A stretch of DNA of 64,000 nucleotides, from the NCBI GenBank assembly GCA_964036665.1, contig OZ038528.1, forward strand, positions 14,576,501 through 14,640,500, read 5' to 3'. The notes under the pieces were generated by a model. It searched no databases and was not told the origin of the DNA. It saw nothing but the letters and a program-made list of their open reading frames with translations. Source of the DNA: Gordius sp. MW1 (taxonomy: Eukaryota > Nematomorpha > Gordioida > Gordea > Gordiidae). The position numbers and the translations under genes are program-made. Below are positions 41,301 to 53,300 of this stretch, piece after piece (positions within the stretch are counted from its first letter, which is position 1; the number at the start of each line of letters is the position of its first letter).

Positions 41301-44300
41301 ACCATATTAAAAAACGTACATATTATTCATATATTGATTTTTATTGTAATTAGTGTTAAAAATAATTATGATACAAGTAACCCTGGGCTATAACTATTAC
41401 CGGTGTCCCCTATTTCCTTTAATAAAATATATTTTATCTATTATTACCGATAACTTTTTTGGGTTTAAAATGGGAGAGGAGATCAGCTAATTCTTTTCAA
41501 TTATTTCAAAAAATAATAATGGTAAAAAATTAAAATTATAACTATATGGGTATTTCGTCATAAGGCATAAGTAAAGAAATTTTCTTTGAAACAAATAAAA
41601 ATTAAGTTCTTTATTGAGGAGAAACTTCTTCTTTTTTTTGGGGGGGGGGGGGGGGGGTAGTAGCCTTTTCAATATTTTCTATTTTGGGAATATTTTGGGT
41701 TGCATATTTTGGACTTTCTAAGTTTTTCTTATAATGGGATTTTTCTATAGATACCATCTAATAATTCAAATTTTATTTGGAACTATTATGTCAAATTATT
41801 CTTTGTAAAAAAATAGGGGATGGGGCTAGTCGGAGAGGGGTTATTTCTAGTCATTTGTTATTGTATTTTAGAACTCTTAGGGTTTTGGATTTTTTTAAAC
41901 TTAATTTTCAAAAAACTTTTATTTTTCTCAAATTTTTTCTTATAGTAAAATAAGCCTTAAAAATATATTCCAACAAAAAGTAATTGTTTAATTTTATCTT
42001 TAAACGCGATTTAATTTTTAATTGCTATTATATTTTATATTATACCTACGGTCTCTCCGATTAATTGCAAAATTTAAAAAAAAACAGCATTTTTGCTTGT
42101 GCTTGCTGTGAATTTTAAATTGATGAACTTTTTTTAACATAATTTATCAAAAATTCCGTACATTCCTTTCCCCCCTTACCCACCCTATCCTAAAAAATAT
42201 TAATTGCTATGCAATTTATAGTCTATTAATTTTATTTTTTAACATTTACAAAAATTCCCTTTTTTAAAAAAAGCGATTATTAATTAGGAATGATCGATCA
42301 ATTGGCTCTAAGTGCTAGTAATAGTATCTAATTAATGATGTCGCGCATTGTTTGAGTTGAAAAAAGACTCAAGTTGCTCACATTTGGTCAAATGATTAAT
42401 TTAAAGATAATGCATAAGCTCAATTGGATCTTCAAAATTGTGCGTTTGATTTATGTGGTAATTTTTTATAATCGTACAAAACGAAGTGACCTATATAGCT
42501 ATTTAATGTCCTATTTAAATTATCCCCAGCGGATTATTATAAGAGAAAGGAAAGGAGTGGTTATAATATTGATTTGTTAGTCGTTTTTGGCTTGAGGTTA
42601 TGCCGGCTAACTAATGCATTTTTAGATGTATAGTAGTTAAGCTATTATATCTAGAGTAAAATATCATGATTTTATAAGTTAATAAGTGGCTTTTAATTAA
42701 TAACAAAGCTACTTTAAGAACGTAGGGTAGAGCGATTGAATATCTTAAACTCATGTTAAAGCTATTTTTGCATTTAAAATAAGATTACCTAAGATACATC
42801 TTATTGTAGGTCTATATCAGCTTTTGATGATTAAAAATTACCATAAATTGCATTGCAATTTATAGGCTAGCGCTTATAGTTATTTATTTAAAGTATAAAA
42901 ATATGAAAATATTGTATCACATTTTATTATTAGTTTGAAGTCACTTAAATTAAAATCAAATGTAAGTATTGATTTTATCAAATAATTTATACATCCTCTT
43001 CAATTTTAAGAGTGTTTTTAAAAGCTGCTTTGTATTAATATTCATGGTACATAAAGTTATTCGCTTACAAGTTTTTATCGAGAAAATGATTATGTTATCA
43101 AATTGAAGATTTTAATGAAACCACACTTTCGTTTCTTGAATATATGTATAACTACTACAAAATGATTAAATTATTCAAAGAGAAAACGCGAAAAGTTTTA
43201 AAGAATATTGAAAGAAGTAAGAAAAATTTATATATATAATTAAATTATTATGTACACAAAAATAAAATGGTAATTTATTTATTTTCAAATTTATATAACA
43301 AACAAATTAAAGATTGGCTTACCACATCAAGAATAATTTCTATATAATAACTAAGTCCATTATATCTTTTTTATTGATTCTCCCACAAACAAAGCATTAC
43401 ATTTTACTCTTCCCTCTCGCATCCTAAATTTGGAGCCTAAATTTTAATATGTAGACCGTAGCTTCATTTCTGTGTTAACGAGCGCATCTATTCAAAAAAT
43501 CCAATTAACCACACATACAGCTCTTGGCTTAATTTAAATCTTAGCATATGTTTGAACCAAATATTCGTAAAAAAAAATAAAAATGAGAATTTGCTAATTT
43601 ATTAATGTAGAATTAGAGAGTTAGACATAACTAAGTAATTTTGATTTTAAGAAAATCTTCAAAATGTTAAGAGATTATTATATAATTATTTTCTGGATTA
43701 GCGAAGGCCTCAACAATTGAGTTATAATATACAATTGCATTTTTACAATCTTACAGCTTAGCTCTAATTTATCCGTCATTTTTTGTATTTTGTTTATCTC
43801 GTTAGCAAGATTAATTTGAGGATTTAATGTTTGCTAAAATTTTTATTAAAGAGTTAAATTAATCATGATTATTGAAAATTATTTGTCCTAACGAGGATTG
43901 GGGGTAATAAATAAAAAGTAGGCAAGACCGGACCATAAGTAGCCATAAAAAATTAATGCATGCTTACATAGGCTTAGCCAGCATCGGAATTAGAGGGGGG
44001 CAATAATGATTTAGGGAGGGGCAAAATGATCATTTTATTTTAGCCATAATTTTAATGAATTTTTTAACAACTTTTTAGATTTAGAGGGGGCAGCCGCCCC
44101 TCCCCGCGATTCCCCCTTGGCTACGCCCATGCGTGCTTATGAGGCCTGCTCAAAGAATTTTTTAATGCCCGACAAGATTAATAGCGTCTATTGTTTTATC
44201 ACTAAGCTGTTGAACTTGGCAACGGAAGTCATAAAAAAATGATTTAAAATTGGGTCCATAAATCCATATTTTCTTTTAATTTAGATCTCTTGCTTGCCTT

Positions 44301-47300
44301 CCATGCAGCTTATTATATTATATTAAATTATACTAAAATGGAGGCTTAGTCACCCATACATAACAACCCAAATGATATTTAAGTATATATAGGAGCTATC
44401 TATCAAAATATCTAAAATGTACACATTTCTTTAGGGAATTCAAACTTATATTAGCAGAAAATGGATGACCCAAAAATAGTTAAAACAAAAAAAATTCTAG
44501 GCTATTACCCGCCTCAAACAGTCACCCATACCCATGATATATTACTCATATAGTTCAAATACTATTTTTTATTGTTTTTTTTAGTGTTAAAAATAATTTC
44601 GAAGTTACAAGTGACCTTGGGCTATAACTAATCCCGATTTTTCCTAAATGGTTTTAATGTTTTTGATGTTTCTAATTCTGATCGAGAAGTAGACAAAACA
44701 TGCAATTGAAAGATTTTACTATTTTTATGAGGTTATGATAAGTAGTAATGACAATGAAGATTGTGTTAATTAGCCATGATTACTTTTTTAAATGACGTTA
44801 TAAATGCCAATGGCCATGATAAGCATTTTTATAATGTGTTATTTTTGATTGTTGTCTTAAGAAAATATGCATAATTGAGACTCATTATATCCTAGCAGGA
44901 CATCCTGAAACGTAAAATAGTTTAGTATATGAGCGTAGCCAGCATTGGAATTAGAGGGATGCAATAATAATTTAGGGAGGGGCAAACATTTTTGTGAAAT
45001 TTTAGCCATAATTTTAATTAATTTCAACAAATTTTTGGATGTGGGGGCTACGCTCACGTTTTAGTACTTATCTAAATAAAACCATTATGCTATAAAGAAA
45101 TAATTTGATCAATGCAGAAAAGTTATCGCCCGTAGTTAATTATTATTTTTTTAATATTTTTTGACTCTAATAATAACAATATCAAGAATTTGATCCATGT
45201 GTGTCTACTATTATGAGGGGAAAACATAAAAATTGTTATAAAAAATTAAATTTGTTTTGTTTTATTATACATAAACTATGTGTTGACACCTAATTTTAGT
45301 TAGATTTTGAACCGCATCGCATAGGAACTTGGATTTATTTTGATCTACTTTAGCCTGGTGTACATTAATGTTCAGCAAGAGTGTTAAGGTCTTATTAAGA
45401 TTCAAAATTCATGGTTTGAAAGGGGTCAGCCTACTTACAAACTTGAAATCGCTTAAAGTACTTCGTGTCCTGGATGGGGAGGCTTTGGGTGCTGGAGATC
45501 AGAGACCAGATTGCCCGGCCCGCTGCCCGAACCTGCTTGGCCCGGCCCGTGGGCCAGTTTGGGCCGGGCAACTGTCCTGAATTTTGAGTCGGGCCCGGGA
45601 GGATTCGGGCAATTCGGGCTTAATGAAATTTTTTAGATAATGTATTATTTTGTTACTTTTTTATTTGATTGTATATGAAAATGCTAAAAGAGTTAAAAAA
45701 AAAACTTGATTTCGCCATCCGTCCCCAAGTTATTTCTATAATTTTTGCCCGAACCATTCTACTTTCATCAAGTCTTTATCCCTAGCTACGTTCATGGAAA
45801 GGATTGAAATAATTATATTTATGTAGCCCCTTCAATGTTCGTAATTCACATTCACATGTGCCGTCTATATCTAATACAAAAGCGTCATGCCCAAATTGAC
45901 ACAATGCTAGAGACCTGCACGGGCGCCCCAAGGCCCGGCCCGGAAAAGCCCGGGCCCGGGCCGGGCTTGGGCCTTAAATTTTTAGCCTTTAAAATTCCGG
46001 GCCGGGCCGGGCCTAATTTACAAATTATAGGCCCGGCCCGGAATAATTTAGAAGAGTATAAGTAGTCTTTTATTCTGTTAAAAACAATCTATAATATTTC
46101 AAATAATTAATTATAACTTATTGAATCTGTTAAACACTCATTTATTCATTTTGCGCTTATTCTAATATACAAACAATTAAGTATGGAACAAAAAAAAATC
46201 TACTGCTAATAGCTGAAAATATTCAGAAAGAATTTTATAAAGTAAAAGAAAATCTTAGAGAAAAGAGTGAAGTATGGAAAAGATTATAAGAAAATAAATT
46301 TTGTTTTATGTAAGATTTGCAGGAATGTGTTATCCTATAATTCCTGCTCATCAGGCAATATTTATGTTAGTTTTGATAATGCTTAATATGGAACACCCAT
46401 CTCCAAAAACATAAATGCTGTAAAGAGGTCCAGGAAAATAAAAATTGGACAATTACCTATGCAAGCCACTTTTAACAAAACTTACAAATCCTGCAAAAAT
46501 CAAAAAAGATCTCATATCCTCAATAGCCCAATTTTGTTGAATGGATATAGCATGAAACATCTTCTATGAAGAAAGAGGTAGAGGAAAATGAAGTTGACAC
46601 CAACACAAAGTTAATCAATGAGAAAAAAAATAAAATTATCGGATTGGTCGAAAGACCACAGTGGTCATTTCCAGCGCTTAGCCCTCTTGTTTGTAAGATT
46701 TTTTCGACACCTGATTTGGCCTCGAATGAGAGGTGTTTTTCGTCAGCTGGCCGCATTTATGAAGAGCGGAGAACAAATCTAAAACACGGAAATTTTTGAT
46801 GTCTGTGTTTTTTGCATCAAAATAGTTTTTTATCCATTTATAATTTTTTTATGTGCGTTTTATTATTTAATAAAAATTTTTACCAAAATTAAGATTGATT
46901 AAGTTTCTGCAATTACCGAAATTTCGGGCCGGGCTCGGGCCTTGTTTTTAAAGATGCTAAAATACGGGCCCGGGCCGGGCCTATATCCCCATTTTAATTC
47001 CGGGCCCGGGCCGGGCCTTAAAAAATCGATTTTGCAGGTATCTACACAATGCATGCAAGTGTTAAATTTCTTCTAATATCATTTAATTTTTTTAACAAAT
47101 CTTATTTGGTTTAACAAAGCTTCCCCAATTCGCCTTTATTATTCCCTTATCACTCGTTGCTATCGCTAAGCTATTACTTATTTTTATAATAATGATTTTC
47201 TATACCTTCTTTTTTTGCTTTAAATTCAAAAAAAAATTCATAAATTACATTTAAATTCTAATGATAAATTATTGTTTTTTATAAAAAAAAGGTTAGTTTT

Positions 47301-50300
47301 AAGAACACAGATTGACTAATTAAATTAATTTTATTCAGTAAAAAGTTTTTATAGGGTAGGGGCTTAAACGGGTTTACCCAAAAGGGGAGGATAATTTTGT
47401 TTATTGTCAGATTATTTATAAAATAGGTATACTTTAAACTTAATTAAAAATTGCTGCAAAAATATTTTCATGGACATCGGCTGCATTTAATTATTATTTT
47501 GCTGTTATATAATTTGTTAACGTATTAATATATTAAAATATTGTGACCTAGAGCGGGTTTGCCAGTGATAACAATATTTTAAAGAAACTTGGCCAAATAT
47601 TTTAGAAGTACCAAATACCTTTTTTGACCTATTAGGATTAAAATTAAAGATCAAAATTTTCATTTGGAAAAATCATTCGACTTTTAAATAAAATAGGAAA
47701 TTAGATTTTTTCCGAGATAATAAAATATTGCTATATTTGCATTATCCAATATGCCATTAATTAAATGCTTATTTTTTTATAATGGTTGAAAAAATTTGAG
47801 ATCGCAAAATTTCGGGCCTACCAGGCAAATTTAATATTTCGAGCCGGGCATTTCGGGCAGCTCTAATGCTTCGGACGGGCCCGGGGGACACCTAGAAGGT
47901 TCAGGCGGGCTCGGGCGGGCAATGAGGTCAAGAAATTGAATCGGGCCGGGTTCGGGCATAAAATTCCAAACAAATCTGACCTCTGCTGGAGATGAAGGAA
48001 ATAAGAGCCCATAATGTCAATGTTCATTCCATACATCTTGTGAGTTGTAGGTATTTTGGAACTGTATATAGCTCCGACCATTGTATCTCAACGAAGAATA
48101 GAGCATCCTCATTATTTTAAATTACGGCAAAAATTGGTTAGGTTAATAGGCGACTGAGAAGAAAGACTGATAGAATAACGTGGGTCGGCGGAATGCGAAT
48201 GCCTTAGTGCTTAAGGACATATAAATGATTTAGTAAATTGAAGACTGACTTCGCAGCCTGAGAATGCTTTTTAATTTAAAAAATATTTATTTATAAATCA
48301 ATATTAAAAGATCATATTAGATCGTTTAATGTTCAAGTTGTGCTTTCTAAATCTTTTTAATTTATGTTGAGTTAAATTCGCAGGCTTTATAAGGCCAAGT
48401 CAGCATGCTGCGAAGTCAATTTTTTCAAATGTAAATCCGACACAAATTTTTAAAATATCTAATGAGTTTGTGTTGGATGGGACTTTACCCGTGCTGAACT
48501 TTGGCCCAAGAACAACGCTCGTATTACCAAATTGTGTTATGGAGGATTAGGCATTTCTGAGACATATGGGAAGCATAAAACGGTATAATGAAACAAAGTA
48601 TGTTCATGAGGAAGTTCAGATCCTAATATAAATTGAGTTTATAATGGATTTTTACTTTGCCTTAGGTGTTATATATTTTCGATGTGGCTATCTAAACATA
48701 ATTATAAAAAAATGTTCTATTATCCTCCGGGGTGTTTTATCAAGCCCTTACAGCCCTCCCCCCTCCGAAAGAAACCCTGCATTGAAATTAATAAAAGTTC
48801 TTGATGTTTCAAAATGGTAAACAACTTTCACAAAATATTAGCCAAGATCAAGTTGGCATTATGAGAAAGAATATATTTAATTTGATATTTGTGACTATTA
48901 ATTATCCTAGAATCAAGTTTGATCAAAATTTACTTGAAACATCCTTTTCGTATGTAATTTTGATACATCTCAGCAGAAGATTTGAAATCTTTTGGGATCC
49001 TTTCTTCTTCAGCGTTTTAGTGAGAGCTTTTAAGTTCTGAAAATAAAACTGATTAACAAATAATGGACTTATAAAATCAATCGGCAAACTGTTTGCAGAT
49101 TCTGGTAAAGTTTTTTTTTTAGTTTTTCCCCATACGTCAGGTTTCTGCTATCAAAGTTGCTAAAAACGGCGATTTTGGCGGTTTTGAAATGTCAGTAACT
49201 TGCATATGTAAAATTTTAGTTTAATAAATTTGATTTATAAATAAAGGGGAGAGGAATCCATTAAAGAAATTTGTTTACCCTTGCTCTATATTTATTTTTA
49301 ATATATATTCATAATTAACTTATCACTATCTTTTTACATTGACAAATTGCCTCAGCTCAGACTTCCTTTAACACTAGGAATTAAGTGGGTGTTATTGTTT
49401 ATATACTACAACTAGGTATCTGCACGGCCCGGTCTCGGGCCTAGCTTTGACGGACTTCTGTTTTAAAATAAAACAACGAATCGCCTGGACGGGCCGTAAT
49501 ATAACCTAACGGGCTCGTGCTGGGCCTAGATCTACTTAAGGCCGCTGAAAGCCCGTTGCAAAATTAATTAGAATTTGATTGTGTTTTGTAAAGTATAAAA
49601 AAAGGTTAGTTTTTATAATTTTCCAATTTATAATTATATTTGATGTCTATTAAATTAACAATTATTTAATAGATTCCTCTCCCCTTTATTTATAAATTAA
49701 ATTTATTAAAAATTTACCGATTAATTTGCGTTAAGGACGTTTAGAAAACGCCAAAATCGTTGTTTTTAGCAACTTTGACATTAAATATTTCCGAAGCTTA
49801 AAGTATAGGGAAAGAATTAAAAATATATTCGTGCTCACCGCAAAAAGCTCTATCAAAATCTGCAAATAGTTTGTCGGTCATTTTTCTTTTTGAGCCGTGT
49901 AATTTGTTGGAGAAAATGCATGGTATTTTAAGGCGGAATTGCTTTTTATAAGCCCACAAGCTCTGCCAAACTCTGATGCTCTAATTTCTAATTATGCCGA
50001 GCCAGACTCGAGCCGCATTTTTTAAATTTTAGCCTTGCCCAAGCTTAGGCGACATTTTCAACTTTTAAATTTATTTTACCAGATAATGATTGTTATTAAA
50101 AAGCGATTTAAAAAGAAAATTTATTACTACAAAGTTTTTTAATGCAATGATCTAACTTTTTATTTCTATTTATTATTTGTAAAAAAAATACAAATTAAGG
50201 GTTATAAATATTTCTGAAATATTATAAATTTGTATTATACGGCTTGAAATAAATAAGCTTTCTAAAACTATACTTATATCATTTAAAAAAATTCATTACT

Positions 50301-53300
50301 TTATATATGCAATCTTAAATGTATATTAAATAAATAAAAAATAAAATTTTCAACTAATAATGATTAATGATAGGAATGAGTGGCTCGAGTTTAAAAGCTA
50401 TATAATATTTTTTTAAATTGAGTTAGGCTAATTTAGACAATTAATTATTAAAAAGATTCTTAAGTTTAAGTTTACTTCTGGTCTGTTTCGGGCCTTGCGT
50501 CGTGCTGACAGATCAGACCCTGCCCGAGACCAGGGTCGAATCCAATCTTTATTTGTCCGAGGCTGGTATGGGGATCTGGTGGCCCTTTGACTTTGCCTGT
50601 AAGCAAGTAGTTTTGATAATAAGGATATCCATGAATGTCTTATGATCCCAACCAATATGACATCCAACCTTCCTTTGGAAAATCGGTCGCGGGTATATTA
50701 AACCGAAGGGGCGGGGGTTGGCACTATTTTTTTTAATTTTATTATAACTTTTTTAAAATGTTTTTTAAACAATTTTGCTATTTTTAATAATTATATTAAC
50801 ATTAAATATTGATGTGGCAAGTACACGCATTATTGTTGCAACTTATGAGTCGTTTCTGGCCTATTGAGGAATATATTTAGTTACGAATTCCTGCACCATA
50901 ATTTCCATTATTCTAAAATAATAATTACTTTTCTTTTAACTTACTTAATTTTATGGATTCAGCAGTAAGTTTAATATTAACTAATAAGAGCATTTAGTTT
51001 GCAATAAAAAATATAGATTGTAACCTTATTTTTTCACATAATTTGTTCTCAAAACCTTAGGTAAATCTACTTTAAAGTTTATTGATTTTCTTAGGATTAT
51101 TAACAAATTTCATTCAGATCTTGTAGGACGTTGAGATAATTTATGGTGGTAAGTAGTATACGAAGATGCCAGGTATTTGATAAATGACTCGATATTTTTC
51201 GAAGCAGATGTAATCGCAGAAATCATGGCACTGCATTTAAAGGAGGTATACTACAAATCAAACTGCACGCCATCTTTTTACTTCCTTAATCTGTAATTAA
51301 TATATCCTTCCTTTATTCTTTTCTAATGCTTTTAATAGAAAACCCTCAAATACCTTATGGCTTTTACCAACAATGAATGCGAGGCTATTCTCATAGGGGA
51401 ACAAGTTAGGCTGATTGCTATTTCTTAAACCTTATATAACGTGCCACTAATTTCTCAAAATACGATATCCTAAAATAATTGTGATATATTCATTTAATCC
51501 AACTGCTATAAACTCCGCTTCATTGTTTAAATTAGACCTAATGGCATTTTCGAGGAATATTTGTGACTTCACTTATGCACCGATCATAAAAAGTGACAAT
51601 ATTATTCTTATTAATAATTCATGGATGATTTTGCTTTAAATGGTAAATTTTTTTATTATCATTTGTTTTAAAATTCAATATAAATTTTTATCTGATGAAT
51701 TACGCTACCATAACGTGGAAGATATGGAATACCCGGTACTTAATTTTACTAATGTACATGGGCGTCGCCAATTAAAATAAGGGTCGGAGGGGGGGGGGGG
51801 GGGGTTGGAATAAACCAAAAAGTTTGGTAATGATTATGGGAAGAGTAAAATGATCATTATTTGTACGATTTTACTATAACTTTTTTTTTAATATATAAGA
51901 CTTTTCACATGTTAACCGCCTGCCTCCCATAGTTCTGCACATGCAAGAATATCGCCTTTAAGTGAATTTTAACTGACAACCTTGTAATAAAAATTTACTC
52001 TCCTTTTAAGTTGTATGATTAATATGATATTTCTATTCTATGTCTCACTACGTTAATCATCGGTCTAATCAAGAATTTCTTATTCATTACTAGCAAACAA
52101 ACACAATATAAAAATTAATTATGTCAGTCTTACACCTTAACGTAGTGTTGTAAAAACGGCTGGGTTTTGTTTAGTCACCTTTGGTTTTAGTCGACTAAAC
52201 AGAATCGGGGTCAAAATAGCAGAAAAAAACAGCAGAATTGGTCAGAACTGGTCAGAACAAGATTTTAGATAATCAATATATTAGAATTAAATCTCAAATG
52301 GGGAGGGAATTTGATGTGCCTCTAATCCTAACCCTGACCCTAACCTAAAACGCTGACCTAAAACACTAACCCAAACCTTAACCCTCCTGACCTGACCAAT
52401 CTTGATCTGACCAGTTCTGACCAATTCTGCTGTTTTTTTCCTGCTATTTTGACCCGGTCCCGACTAAACATAAACAGACCGCCAAAGGTTTTATTAGGCT
52501 GTTCTTCATAGTCGCCTAAACAGTTAAAGGATTTACGGTCAAGCTTTTGGTCTATTTAGGTGACCAAGACCAAGGCTGACCAAACAAAACCAAAACCAAA
52601 ACCCAGCAGTTTTAACAACGCTACCTTAACGGCTTTAATATGAAAGAGCAAGCGGCGTAGCTAGCGTTTTTACACAAGTGGGAACGGGTCACGACGATTG
52701 AATATTTTTTCCCCATAGCCATTTGTCATACTTAATAGTCAGCTATTCTTTTGTGTAATTTCTCTTTCAAAATTTCCATTTCATTATTATGTTCTTAAAT
52801 CTTCCCTCTTTCGTTTATTTTCGACTTACTTCGTAAGCAAAATAAATTAGAGATGGACCTCAATCAGTCCGCCCGTTACAATAATTTAAAAGCTCTGGCC
52901 CGCGGGTTATAATAAATTAGAGGCCTGGTCCGCCAATTTTTTACACAGCTCGAGCCCGCCATGCGCCCGTAGATAAATAATTTTACTTTGTTTCTTTTCT
53001 ATTCGATGGATATTTTTTATTGCAACTTATAAACAATAACAATATATATATATATGTTAAAAATGTTAATAATAATAATTAAGTAGAAAAGTACTTATTT
53101 AAATATTGAATTAACTTTCCCTAATATTAATGGGTTGTTCCAGGGTATGTAATAAACATTTATCAACATAAATGCCCGTTCAGATATTGATAAATGAATT
53201 AGTAAAGGTGGAAATGTAATTTATTATCATTGCTAATTTAATAAACATTAAATAATTATAAATAAATAAAACACACCTTTGTTTATATTTCATTTTTGTA

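Larger units (their letters stand above)
45500..47985. mobile_element. hAT element (outer), CAGAG termini, interrupted by a second hAT
   Basis: It starts CAGAGACCAGATTGCCCGG and ends AATCTGACCTCTG. The exact 8-bp duplication CTGGAGAT occurs at 45492-45499 and 47986-47993. The left 110 bp and right 150 bp are made of CCCGGCCCG and CGGGCTCGGGCGGGC words. Removing the inner element leaves about 1.35 kb without an ORF. The terminus differs from the TAGAGCC family, so this is a related but separate family. Confidence 0.9.

Noticed and set aside
41639-41657. Long G run as a functional G-quadruplex
   Set aside because: Runs like this occur in many of the repeat elements here and such homopolymers are prone to sequencing and assembly error; length cannot be trusted.
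45368-48081. Several Pro/Gly/Arg-rich ORFs over CGGGCC tracts
   Set aside because: They are translations of GC-rich subterminal repeats in arbitrary frames, not genes.
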